NCBI GenBank assembly: GCA_963830725.1
Contig: CAWHNO010000014.1
Span: forward strand, 133,803 to 197,802
Origin: DASSUW01 sp963830725
GTDB lineage: Bacteria; Actinomycetota; Thermoleophilia; Solirubrobacterales; Solirubrobacteraceae
Direction of reading: 5' to 3'
Length of the DNA: 64,000 nt
Shown: positions 18,319 to 26,998 of the stretch, piece by piece
How positions within the stretch are numbered: the stretch's first letter is position 1
How the letters are laid out: every line of letters begins with the position of its first letter
Translations under genes and position numbers: made by a program
The notes under the pieces: model-generated
What the model was told of the DNA's origin: nothing
The model's database searches: none
What the model saw: only the letters and a program-made list of their open reading frames with translations

Positions 18319-19395
18319 CTACAGGATCCCGATCTCCGACTTGTCGCCCACCATGAACCGGTAGGCGCGCGGCTGCCGGTCGCCGCGCGAGATGGCCACG
18401 TCGCGGCCGAGCAGCGAGGACTCCATGCGGCCGTCGAGGCCGCGCACCGACGAGCCCTCGAGCAGGATCGAGTGCTCCACCTCGGCGCCCTCGATCACGC
18501 AGCTGCGGCCGACCGCCGTGTAGGGGCCGATGTAGGCGTCGCGCACCACCGCGCCGGCGCCGATGATCGCCGGGCCGCGCACCGTCGCCCGCTCGAGCAC
18601 GGCGCCGGCCTCGACCACCACGCGCCCGTCGACCTGTGCCTCGACCAGCTCGCCGTCGATCCGGCGCACGAGCGTGTCGAGGATCAGGCGGTTGGCCTCC
18701 AGCATGTCGTCGAGCCGGCCGGTGTCCTTCCACCAGCCGCGCACGATGTGCGGCTCGACGCGGTGGTCGTTGTCGACGAGCCACTGGATCGCGTCGGTGA
18801 TCTCGAGCTCGCCGCGCGCCGACGGCTCGATCGCGTGGGCGGCCTCGTGGATCCGCGGCGTGAACATGTAGACCCCGACGAGCGCGAGGTCGGTCGCCGG
18901 CTCCGGCGGCTTCTCGACGAGGCGCACCACGGCGCCGTCGCCGCCCAGCTCGGCGACGCCGTAGTTCTGCGGGTCCGGCACGGGCGTGAGCAGGATCAGC
19001 GCCTCGGGGGACTGCTCGCGGAACTCCTGGACGAGGTCCTCCATCCCACCCTGGAGCAGGTTGTCGCCGAGGTACATGACGAACGGCGACGCGCCGAGGA
19101 ACGGCTCGGCGGTGAGCACCGCATGGGCCAGCCCCGCGGGCTCGTCCTGGAGGATGTACGTGATCTCGACGCCGAACCGCGAGCCGTCACCCGTGACCTG
19201 GCGGATCTCGTCGCCGGTCTCGGGCGCGATGATGATGCCGACCTCGCGGATGCCCGCCGCCGCCATCGCCTCGATGCCGTAGAAGAGGACCGGCTTGTTG
19301 GCCACCGGCACGAGCTGCTTGGCCGAGGTGAAGGTGATCGGGCGCAGCCGCGTGCCGCGCCCGCCGGACAGGATCAGGCCCTTGAGGTCGTCCAT
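18319..19395 (-). CDS. rmlA: Glucose-1-phosphate thymidylyltransferase (long form)
   Basis: A 358-aa nucleotidyltransferase making dTDP-glucose, the first step of the dTDP-rhamnose route. GGRGTRLRP (nucleotide-binding signature), KQLVPVANKPV, YLGDNLLQGG, VEKPPEPATD, GWWKDTGRLDDML, then a left-handed beta-helix tail (VRGPAIIGAGAVVRDAYIGPYT). The tail is the long-form type rather than the 290-aa RmlA of enteric bacteria. Located 8 kb from rmlB/rmlD. TAGGCT lies 9 nt before the ATG. Confidence 0.92.
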   Translation of the reverse strand: MDDLKGLILSGGRGTRLRPITFTSAKQLVPVANKPVLFYGIEAMAAAGIREVGIIIAPETGDEIRQVTGDGSRFGVEITYILQDEPAGLAHAVLTAEPFLGASPFVMYLGDNLLQGGMEDLVQEFREQSPEALILLTPVPDPQNYGVAELGGDGAVVRLVEKPPEPATDLALVGVYMFTPRIHEAAHAIEPSARGELEITDAIQWLVDNDHRVEPHIVRGWWKDTGRLDDMLEANRLILDTLVRRIDGELVEAQVDGRVVVEAGAVLERATVRGPAIIGAGAVVRDAYIGPYTAVGRSCVIEGAEVEHSILLEGSSVRGLDGRMESSLLGRDVAISRGDRQPRAYRFMVGDKSEIGIL

Positions 19396-19514
19396 GGCCG
19401 GCTGAGCCTAGAGGAATCGGCCGGATCCGCCGACGTAGGACGCAGCGTGTCCGCGCCCACCGCTGCAGGCCGGCACCCTCTCCAGCGAGGGATTCCGGCC
19501 GCTTCGCGGGCGCA

Positions 19515-19595
19515 TGGCGCTTTAACCGGCATATGTCCGGGAAAGGCGCCAGGGACCGCCGGCGGCGCCGGCTCCCTCGCCTCCTTACCCAGCCG
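19515..19595 (-). repeat. Palindromic element copy D with conserved tail
   Basis: Diverged palindrome at 19515-19551 (TGGCGCTTTAACCGGCA ... TGTCCGGGAAAGGCGCCA). After 28 bp comes CCTCCTTACCCAGCCG (19580-19595), then ATGTTCG. The same tail follows copy C at 34875. Read on the minus strand both give R-L-G-K-E, a spacer, then a G-x-F-x-x-x-x-x-V-K/N-A-P peptide. It fills the 210-bp gap between rmlA and the flavin-oxidase gene; nothing else is evident there. Confidence 0.65.
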
Positions 19596-19605
19596 ATGTT
19601 CGTCC

Positions 19606-20055
19606 CTAGTACACCCCGGCGAGCTTGCGGTGGTCCCAGCTCGCGACCGACCGCACCACGAACTGCAGGCCCACGCGCTTCGTTGCCTGCGCCCGCAGGT
19701 GATCGGGTTCGACCGGCCCGCCCGTGTAGCGCTCGAAGATCTCGACCCCGAGCTCGAGCACGTGCTCGCGGTGGATCACCGCCTCGGCCTTCAGCATCAC
19801 GCCCCGCAGCTCTTGGTACTCGGAGCCGGTCTCGACCTGCAGCGTGCAGCGCGGATCGCGCTCGAGGTTGCGGACCTTCTGGGACTTGGCGTACGTCCAG
19901 GCCCAGACCTCGCCGTCGCGGACCACGTACCAGAGCGGCATCAGGTGCGGCCAGCCGTCACGGCCCAGGGTGGCGCAGGTCACCACGCGCTGCTCGTCGA
20001 GGAAGCCCCCGACCTCCTCGGCCGACATCGCGATCTGGGCGCGCCGGCTGCTCAC
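19606..20055 (-). CDS. Pyridoxamine 5'-phosphate oxidase-like flavin/F420-binding protein
   Basis: A 149-aa split beta-barrel protein: VVTCATLGRDGWPHLMPLWYVVRDGEVW, then YAKSQKVRNLERDPRCTLQVETG, the standard pattern of small FMN- or F420-dependent oxidoreductases. GTG start overlaps the pafBC stop by 4 bp (GTGA), making it the second gene of that operon. The substrate is not predictable. Confidence 0.87.
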   Translation of the reverse strand: MSSRRAQIAMSAEEVGGFLDEQRVVTCATLGRDGWPHLMPLWYVVRDGEVWAWTYAKSQKVRNLERDPRCTLQVETGSEYQELRGVMLKAEAVIHREHVLELGVEIFERYTGGPVEPDHLRAQATKRVGLQFVVRSVASWDHRKLAGVY

Positions 20056-22067
20056 GCGCTGGGCGCCAGCAGGCGCTCGGCTGCCGCCAGCACCGCCTCG
20101 CGCGCGGCCGGCGGCTCGAGCACCGCCGCGTCGCCGGCCTCCTTGAGGATCTCCTTGACCAGGTAGTCGATCCCCTGGAAGCGCAGCTCGACGACGATCG
20201 AGCCGTCCTCGCTCTCGGCGATGACGGTGCGCTCCTCGCGCGCCCAGCGTGCCTGCTCGGGCGAGATCCACACGCGTGCGACCTGCGAGCCCTCGATCTC
20301 GCCCGTGCGCGGCCAGCCGCCGACGTCGGCGAGCGGGGCCAGCTCGGGGCGCCGCTCGAAGTGCTCGTCGAGCGCGACGGCGCTCTTGATCCGGTCGAGC
20401 CGGAAGTGCTTGAGCCGGTCCTCGAAGGCCGCGACGTACCAGGCCTCGCGGCCGTTGAACAGCGCGTAGGGCTCCACCCGGCGCTGCGAGAGCTTCTGCT
20501 CCGAGGACCAGTACTCGAAGCTCAGCAGCCGGCTCTCGTGCACGGCCCGCTCGACCGTGTGGGCGACATCGTCGGCGACCGTCGGCGAGGTGATCTGGAG
20601 GCCCTCCTCGACCGGATCGTGCCCAAGCGCCGCGACGACCTTCTCGCGCGCGCTGCCGAGCTCGGGCTGCGCGAGGTTGAGCAGGTCGATGGCCGCCACC
20701 AGCGCCTTGGCCTCGATCGGCAACAGGCGCGCCGGGCGGTCGAAGGTGTCCGAGTACGGCTCGGGGTCGACCTCGATCTCGCCGCTCGGCAGCACCTCGG
20801 CGTAGATCACGTACGCGCCGCCGCCGAAGTTGACGACGTTGAGCACCGAGATGTCCTCGCGCAACTCCTGCGGCGACATCTTCAGCTGCTCGCAGACCTC
20901 GTCGACCGGGAGCCGGCGGCCCTCGCGGCCGGCCGCGATCAGCACCGACGCGAGCGTCACCAGCCGGGCGAAGCGCTCGGGCCGGATCGTGCCCTCGCCG
21001 CCGCGGCCGCGCCCGTTGGCGTCGCTCTCGACCTCCGCCACGGGCGGCTCCGCAGTCACTGCGGGCGGCTCGCCCCGGTGCAGCTCGACGATCCTGTCGA
21101 CCCGCTCGCGCGCCTCCTCGACGAGCGCCGGCGGGCCGTCGATGCGCGCGTGCTCGCGCAGGCCGAGCGCCCACGAGATCAGCAGCCGCGGAAGCGCGTA
21201 GTCGGTGTGGAACACGTTGTCGCGCAGCTCGCCGTAGGCGCCGAACTGACGCTCGACGTACCACGAGATGTCATCCGAGACCCAGATCTCCGCCGTCTCG
21301 ACCGTGTCGCCGAGCTGCCACGGGGTGCGGCCGGCGTACTCGCGCGGGTCGAAGTCGGCCGGGCGCTGGAAGTCGTGCTCGGCCTTGGTCGCGTACGCCA
21401 CCTTGCCGCGGATGCGCGAGAGCCGGAACATGCGCACGCCGGCACGCTCGTGCGAGTAGCCGACGAGGTAGAACTGCCCGCCCTCGAACAGCAGGTGGTA
21501 CGGATCCACCTTGCGCAGCGCCGTGGCGTCGGACTGCATCGTGTAGTACTCGAACTCGATCCGCTTGCGGCGGTAGATCGCGGTGTCGATCTTGGCCAGC
21601 CGCGCCGACAGCTCCGCGCCGCCGGCCGACGCCGTGATGCCGAGCCCGATCGTCTGCCGCAGGTCCGAGCCGAGCGGGCTCGGCCGGCCCCAGGTGATCT
21701 GCTGCAGCGCGAGCCGCAGCGGCTCGGCGTAGGCGAACTCGCCGTCGAGCAGCGTCAGCGCCGTCTGGAGGGCGGCGCGCTCGTCGTCGGTGAACTCGAT
21801 CGCCGGCAGGTGGAAGGCCTCCGGGGCGAGCGAGTAGTTCTCCTGCTCGGAGAAGCCGTCGGCCGGCTTGTCGACCGTGAGGTGGATGCCGAGCGCGTCG
21901 AGCTCGGCGCGGTCGGCGTAGAACCGGCGGGCGAAGGCGTCCTCGGTCATGTCCGAGTAGCCCTCGACGTCGCGCCGGATCTCGGTGGCGGTCACCGGCC
22001 GGCGCTCGGCCATCAGATACGAGATCAGGGAGAGCTGCCTGATCAGTTTTTCGGTGTCCTTCGCCAA
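20052..22067 (-). CDS. pafBC: PafBC fusion, WYL-domain DNA-damage response activator
   Basis: A 671-aa protein with two complete HTH plus WYL units in tandem. Half one: HTH (LIRQLSLISYLMAERRPVTATEIRR) and WYL (IEFEYYTM...VDPYHLLFEGGQFYLVGYS). After an acidic/glycine linker near 350, half two has HTH (FARLVTLASVLIAAGREGRR) and WYL (LSFEYWSSEQ...VEPYALFNGREAWYVAAF). In most actinobacteria PafB and PafC are separate adjacent genes forming the LexA-independent DNA-damage regulator; natural fusions are known. TTG start at 22067. Operon with a flavin oxidase. Confidence 0.88.
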   Translation of the reverse strand: MAKDTEKLIRQLSLISYLMAERRPVTATEIRRDVEGYSDMTEDAFARRFYADRAELDALGIHLTVDKPADGFSEQENYSLAPEAFHLPAIEFTDDERAALQTALTLLDGEFAYAEPLRLALQQITWGRPSPLGSDLRQTIGLGITASAGGAELSARLAKIDTAIYRRKRIEFEYYTMQSDATALRKVDPYHLLFEGGQFYLVGYSHERAGVRMFRLSRIRGKVAYATKAEHDFQRPADFDPREYAGRTPWQLGDTVETAEIWVSDDISWYVERQFGAYGELRDNVFHTDYALPRLLISWALGLREHARIDGPPALVEEARERVDRIVELHRGEPPAVTAEPPVAEVESDANGRGRGGEGTIRPERFARLVTLASVLIAAGREGRRLPVDEVCEQLKMSPQELREDISVLNVVNFGGGAYVIYAEVLPSGEIEVDPEPYSDTFDRPARLLPIEAKALVAAIDLLNLAQPELGSAREKVVAALGHDPVEEGLQITSPTVADDVAHTVERAVHESRLLSFEYWSSEQKLSQRRVEPYALFNGREAWYVAAFEDRLKHFRLDRIKSAVALDEHFERRPELAPLADVGGWPRTGEIEGSQVARVWISPEQARWAREERTVIAESEDGSIVVELRFQGIDYLVKEILKEAGDAAVLEPPAAREAVLAAAERLLAPSA

Positions 22068-22151
22068 ACCTGGTCCAACCTTAGACGCGACCGCCCGGCC
22101 GGGATCCGCCTACCCTGTGCCGACGCGCTTTTTGCGGAGTTTGACGACACA

Positions 22152-22224
22152 GTGCGCCTCGTCCTCATCGAAGAGCGGCAGTCTGCGCGAGATGATCGAC
22201 GCGCTGCTCGAGGAGCCCGCTTAG
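22152..22224 (+). pseudogene. N-terminal remnant of a NarL-type response regulator
   Basis: GTG at 22152 reads VRLVLIEERQ. After one extra base the text continues LREMIDALLEEPA and stops at 22224. Together this matches the first 22 residues of a receiver domain (RLVLIED..LLREMIDALLE). No later receiver or HTH sequence follows. The fragment sits in the 153-bp gap between pafBC and a methyltransferase and its stop overlaps the latter's stop. Confidence 0.4.
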
Positions 22225-23008
22225 ACGCGTCGGCCGACGATCAGCAGGTACTCGACCGGCGAGCTCCGCGGGGCCGCCGGGCGTGGCGGTGTTCCAGCGC
22301 TGCGCGAACTCCAGCGCCGCGCGCGTCGAGCTCCGCGCGGCGCTCGTCGTCGAGGCTCGCGTAGATCGCGACCACCGGGCCGAACGTCTGCTTGTAGAAG
22401 TCGAGGAAGCCCTGCGGGCCGCCCGGCCTGCGCTCGACGTACGTGTCGCGCGTGAACCGGAGCGAGACGCGGTCGCCGAAGAGCTCGCGGACGTGCTCCT
22501 CGACGCCCCACAGGATCGGCGGCCGGCCGTCGGACGGCGGCGCGTAGCGGCCGAACAGCTCGAAGAACTCGCCGGCCATGCCCTCGGGCGTGAACGTGAG
22601 CATGCCGATCGTGCCGCCCGGGCGGCACACGCGCACCAGCTCGTCCGCCACCGCCTGGTGGTCGGGCGCGAAGATGGCGCCGGCCGAGGAGGTCACCACG
22701 TCGAACTCGCCGTCCGCGAACGGCAGCGCGGCGGCGTCCGCCTGCACCCACTCGAGCTCGACGCCGCACGCCTGCGCCTCGCGCCGGCCGGCCTCGAACT
22801 GCGCGGGCTCGAGGTCGGAGGCGACCACGCTCGCGCCCGCCTGCGCCGCGCGGATGGCGACGTTGCCGGTGCCGGCCGCCACGTCGAGCACGCGCTGGCC
22901 GGGGGAGATGCCGCACGCGGCCACCAGGGTGGGGCCGAAGTTCCAGATCAGGTCCTTGGCGAAGCGGTGGTAGTCACCGAGCGCCCAGATGGTCGTCGTC
23001 GATTCCAT
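22221..23008 (-). CDS. SAM-dependent methyltransferase, frame interrupted twice
   Basis: Class I methyltransferase of the Methyltransf_11/25 type, about 262 aa. VLDVAAGTGNVAIRAA (SAM-binding motif I), VVASDLEP, WVQADAAALPFADGEFDVV (motif II) and RVCRPGGTIGMLTFTPEG. The last 30 residues change frame near 22317 and 22258; corrected, they read LEFAQRWNTATPGGPAEL then VEYLLIVGRRV, a natural ending. TAGTGT is 6 nt before the ATG (leaderless). The substrate is unknown. Confidence 0.83.
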
Positions 23009-23076
23009 GGGATGACACTACGGTCGGCCGGCGGCCGTGTCGTCGCCCGCAGCGGCCATCTGATCGGCGCGCCATA

Positions 23077-23092
23077 TAGCCAGAACTGGCTA
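23077..23092 (+). promoter_or_regulatory. Perfect inverted repeat at LuxR 3' end / methyltransferase upstream
   Basis: TAGCCAG-AA-CTGGCTA, perfect 7-bp arms with a 2-nt centre. It contains the TAG stop of the LuxR gene and lies 69 bp upstream of the methyltransferase start. The tiny loop argues against a terminator and for an operator. Confidence 0.4.
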
Positions 23093-24662
23093 CAGGCCCG
23101 AGCGCACGGCGACGGCGGCGGCGGCCGTGCGCGAGGGGAGGTCGAGCTTGCGCAGGATGCTCGTCACATGCCGGTGCACCGTGTGCTCGCTCACGACCAG
23201 CCGCTCGGCGATCCCGCGGTTCGTCAGTCCTTCAGCGAGCAGCGCGAGCACCTCGCGCTCGCGCGGCGTCAGCTCCGGCAGCGGCGGGTCGGCGCCCGCG
23301 CCGAGCTCGCGCAGCCGGTCGCGCGCGGCGGCGGCCTCCCGCTCGGCGGCATCGGCGCGCCCGAGCGCGGCGAGGCTCGCGGCGAGCGCGAGCCGCGCCT
23401 GGGCGGCCTCGAACGGCGCGCCGCTGCGCGTGAAGGCGTCGATCGCGTCCTCCAGCAGCACGCGGGCGCGGTCGTGATCGCCGCGCGCGGCCGCGAGCGC
23501 GCCCTCGGCGGCGTCGGCGCACGCGCGCAGCGGCGCCGTCCCCACCACCCGCTCGACCTCGCGCAGCGACGCCAGCGCGTCCGCCGCTCCGTCGATGTCG
23601 CCGCTCGCGGCACGCGCCCGCACGAGCAGCTCGAGCGCCGGCGCCCGCGAGAGCCGGCGGTGCTCCGGCACGTTGCGCAGCAGCCGCTCGACGAGCTCGG
23701 CAGCGTCCTGCGCGTCGCCGCGGTCGAGCGCCATACGGGCCAGGCAGAGCTGCCCGCTCGAGGATCCCTCGGCGCGCGCGCACAGCTGCGCGGCCTCGCC
23801 GGAACGCCCCTGCCGGCGGCGCAGCTCGGCCAGGCCGGCGAGCGGGCCGCCGACCATCCCCGGCCGCGACCGCATGAAGTCCTCGATCGCGGCCTCGAGC
23901 ATCGCCTCGGCGACGCTCCAGCGCCCGCGCCACAGGTGCACCGCGCCGTACTCGGCACGGCAGTAGGCGAGCATCATGCGGCTCCCGTAGCGCTCGGCGA
24001 ACTCGGCGATCCGGTCGCACCATTGCGCCGCGCGGCCGTAGTCGAGCACCGCGGTGCAGGCCGAGACGAGGAAGCAGAAGGTCCAGGCGCCCGACATCGG
24101 GTTCTCGGCGCCGCCCTGCAGCGCCGCCACCGTCGCCTCGTCGAGCCGGCGCATACCCTCGTCGACACGGGCGCAGGCGACCAGCGTGGCGCCCTCGAGC
24201 GCCAGCCCGAGCATCTCGAGGTCGGGCACGCCGAGCCGGCGTCCCAGCTCAGAGGCGGTGCGCGCCAGCTCTGCGGCACGTTCGGTCTCGCCGCTCGCGT
24301 GGGCGATGTAGCCCGCGTGGAAGGCGAGCCAGCCGTGCTCGGGGCCGGGCTCGAGGCCCTCGAGGTGGCGCTCGGCACGCTGCAGCCAGCCGCTCGCGAC
24401 CGCCCACGAGGACGCGGAAGTCGAGCTCGTCGACCGCCAGCCAGAGCGCCATCCGCGCGGCGCCCTCCGCGTCTCCCCCGTCGCGGTACAGCGCGTATGC
24501 GCGCTCGCGCGAGGCGAACACCGTGTCGCCGTCGTCGAGCCACCACGCCGCCCAGCTCAGCCCCTCGTGCGCCGCCGCCGTCTCCTCGGCGGCGAGCGCC
24601 GCGCGGAACGCCGCCGCGGCCTCCTCCCAGCGCGCGTGCTCGAGCTCGCTCCAGCCGTCCAC
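23090..24662 (-). CDS. LuxR-type regulator with TPR-like repeats, frame interrupted once
   Basis: About 525 aa. The long N-terminal region is built of TPR-like helices (EHARWEEAAAAFRAAL, GAVHLWRGRWSVAEAMLEAA, ALAAARGDHDRARVLLEDAI). The C-terminal LuxR HTH is complete: LTPREREVLALLAEGLTNRG, then VVSEHTVHRHVTSILRKLDL. No ATPase domain is present. The N-terminal 80 residues are in another frame; one indel near 24412 restores WLAVDELDFRV...SGWLQRAERHLEG. GTG at 24662 is the only sensible start. Confidence 0.82.
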
Positions 24663-24681
24663 GTCTGCATTGTCGCCCGGA

Positions 24682-25635
24682 TCAGGCGGCCTGGCGGGCG
24701 GCGAAGTAGGCGCCGCCGCCGAGCGCCCGGTCGTAGGCCGACCAGGCGGAGCCTTCGGGCAGCGCCTTCTCGAGCCGGTCGAACGAGCCGAGCTTGCCGC
24801 CCAGGTTGTCGATCATGTGCACGAGCGTCGCCTCGCGCGTGCACGGCACCACCGGCGACCCGTGCTCGAGCTGGCCGTGGTGGCTGAGGATGATGTGCAG
24901 CACGGCGGCCGCCAGCTCGTCCGGGAAGCCCGGGACGGCCTCGATCTCGCTGCGGATCCGGAAGTAGCCGAGCGCGATCTCGCCGTGCAGCTTGCCGAGG
25001 TCGGTCAGATCGATCGCCAGCGGGTCCGACGTGTAGGCGTCGAGCTTGCCGATGTCGTGCAGGAGCGCGCCGGTGATCGCCACGTCGCGGTCGATGTGCG
25101 GGAAGGTCGTCGAGATGACGGCCACCGCCTCGCCGACGCTCAGCGAGTGCTCGAGCAGCCCGTGGCGGTAGGCCTGGTGGTAGCGCTTGGCGGCCGGCGC
25201 GTCGCGGAACGCCGGCCAGGTCGGCGCGTCGGGCCCGAGCACGCGGTCGAGCAGCGTGCGCAGGTGCGGGCTCTGCACCTGCGCGATCAGGTCGCGCAGC
25301 GCCTGCTCCATGTGCCGGACCGGTCGCGGCGGGCCGTCGAGCAGGTCGGCCGGGTCGTACTCGTGCGCCTCGGCCGCTCGCAGCGAGCGGACGGCCAGCT
25401 CGGGCCCGTGGCGCGGGTGCAGCGCGTAGCGGCCCGCGACCGCGACGGGCGCGCCCGCCTCGCACACCGCGGCGAGCTCGGGAACGTGCTCGCGCACGAG
25501 CGCGACGACCGCGCCGGTGCGGTCGCCCAGCGTCAGCCGCAGGTACTCGCCGTCGCCGTTGGTGCGCAGCTCGCGCTCGCGCACGAGCAGGACCTGCTCG
25601 AAGTCCTGGCCGTCGACGAGCTCGCGAACGAACAT
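24682..25635 (-). CDS. YhaM-like 3'-5' exoribonuclease (OB fold plus HD domain)
   Basis: A 317-aa protein. N-terminal OB fold (about 1-90: FVRELVDGQDFEQVLLVRER, LRLTLGDRTGAVVALV), then an HD domain with HGLLEHSLSVGE, LLHDIGKLDAY (the HD pair) and ILSHHGQLEHG, the YhaM arrangement for metal-dependent RNA exonucleases. ATG at 25635; the longer frame upstream is antisense of the SDR gene. TAGCTT lies 8 nt before the start. Divergent from the SDR gene. Confidence 0.86.
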   Translation of the reverse strand: MFVRELVDGQDFEQVLLVRERELRTNGDGEYLRLTLGDRTGAVVALVREHVPELAAVCEAGAPVAVAGRYALHPRHGPELAVRSLRAAEAHEYDPADLLDGPPRPVRHMEQALRDLIAQVQSPHLRTLLDRVLGPDAPTWPAFRDAPAAKRYHQAYRHGLLEHSLSVGEAVAVISTTFPHIDRDVAITGALLHDIGKLDAYTSDPLAIDLTDLGKLHGEIALGYFRIRSEIEAVPGFPDELAAAVLHIILSHHGQLEHGSPVVPCTREATLVHMIDNLGGKLGSFDRLEKALPEGSAWSAYDRALGGGAYFAARQAA

Positions 25636-25687
25636 GGTGCCCAAAGCTAGAGCCGGCTGCGGACGGCTCCATGGCAACATCCACGAC

Positions 25688-26350
25688 ATGCCCACCGTCC
25701 TGATCACCGGCGGCACCGGCGGCCTGGGGGTGTCGGTCGTCGAGGTGTTCCTGGCCGCCGGCTGGCGTGTCGTCGTCACGTACATCGTCGAGGGCGACCA
25801 GGAGCGGCTGCCGGAGCAGGCGGAGGCCGTGAAGGCCGATCTGGCCGACCCCGACGACGTCGGCCGCGCCGTACGCCTCGCCGCGAGCGACGACGAGGCG
25901 CCGCTGCGCGCGGTCGCCAACCTCGTCGGCGGCTTCAACGACGGCCAGCCCGTGGCCGACACGCCGTACACCGACTTCGAGGCGCAGTTCGCGCTCAACC
26001 TGCGCCCGACCTACCTCGTCACCCAGTCCGCGCTGCCGCAGCTGGTGGCGGCGGGGGGCGGCGCGATCGTCTGCGTCTCCTCCAAGGCGGCGTTCGAGCC
26101 GTGGGCCGGCGGCTCGGGCTACGCCGCCTCGAAGGCGGCCGTCGCCGCCTTCGCCCGCGCCGTCGCCAAGGAGCACGCCGGCGACGGCGTCCGCTGCAAC
26201 GTCATCGTGCCGACGATGATCGACACGCCCGCCAACCGCGCCGCCTACCCGGACGCGAAGATGACGCCGCCGGAGCGAGTCGCCGGCGTCATCCGCTTCC
26301 TCTGCAGCGACGAGTCGGCGGCGCTCAACGGCGTCGTCGTCCCGGTCTAG
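25688..26350 (+). CDS. Short-chain dehydrogenase/reductase
   Basis: A 220-aa classical SDR oxidoreductase. TGGTGGLG (Rossmann TGxxxGxG), NLVGGFN, CVSSKAAFE (catalytic Ser), GYAASKAAV (YxxxK) and a short C-terminus with FLCSDESAALNGVVVPV. NAD(P)-dependent; the substrate is not predictable. Convergent with the EcsC gene, 4 bp apart. Confidence 0.9.
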   Translation: MPTVLITGGTGGLGVSVVEVFLAAGWRVVVTYIVEGDQERLPEQAEAVKADLADPDDVGRAVRLAASDDEAPLRAVANLVGGFNDGQPVADTPYTDFEAQFALNLRPTYLVTQSALPQLVAAGGGAIVCVSSKAAFEPWAGGSGYAASKAAVAAFARAVAKEHAGDGVRCNVIVPTMIDTPANRAAYPDAKMTPPERVAGVIRFLCSDESAALNGVVVPV

Positions 26351-26354
26351 TGTC

Positions 26355-26987
26355 CTAGCCCCCGTAGAAGCGGATCGCCTTGTCGGCCAGCGCGCGCGTG
26401 TCGCGCTCGTTGGCGATCGCGTTGAAGGCGATCGCGATCCCCGGGATCAGGCGGCGGGCGGCGCGGTTGGCCGTGCGCTTGCCGACGAAGCGCAGCAGCC
26501 GCGACAGCATCGCCTGCTCGCGGCCGCGCTCGATCGTCGAGCCCATGTAGGCCTCGGCGACCGTCTTGCCGATCCCGTCGAGCGCGTGGCGCGCGGTCTG
26601 CGGGTCGGGGTACAGGCCGCGCAGGACGAGCAGCTCGGCGGGGCGCATCGGGTCGTGCGGGTCGAAGCCGTAGGCGGCGGCGACGAAGAACACGAGCCGC
26701 GACTGGATCCAGGCGAGCAGCACGATGTCGGGGACGGCGGTGAAGATGCCGCCGACCCCGGTCGCCGCCCCCTCGAAGCGGGCCAGCGTGGCGTGGCGGC
26801 GCTTGGCCATCCGCGCGAGCTCGGGGCCGGCGACGGCGAGCCGGCCGCGCCTCTCGGCCGCCCAGGCGGCGGCCGCCGGAGCGTGCAGCTCCGACGCCGC
26901 CAGCGCGACGTGCTCGGGCGCACGCACCGGATCGGCGCGCAGCCGGGCCCAGAGGCTGTCCGGCACCGTCGGGCCCGTCGCGGTCAC
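26355..26987 (-). CDS. EcsC family protein
   Basis: A 210-aa protein matching the EcsC family: a hydrophobic glycine-rich stretch ATGVGGIFTAVPDIVLLAWIQ, then RLVFFVAAAYGFDPHDPMRP, AELLVLRGLY and the helical end RRLIPGIAIAFNAIANERDTR. Family members are membrane-associated and of unknown function. GTG at 26987 with TAGATT 8 nt upstream, consistent with a leaderless transcript. Confidence 0.83.
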   Translation of the reverse strand: MTATGPTVPDSLWARLRADPVRAPEHVALAASELHAPAAAAWAAERRGRLAVAGPELARMAKRRHATLARFEGAATGVGGIFTAVPDIVLLAWIQSRLVFFVAAAYGFDPHDPMRPAELLVLRGLYPDPQTARHALDGIGKTVAEAYMGSTIERGREQAMLSRLLRFVGKRTANRAARRLIPGIAIAFNAIANERDTRALADKAIRFYGG

Positions 26988-26998
26988 GTCGATTGAAT

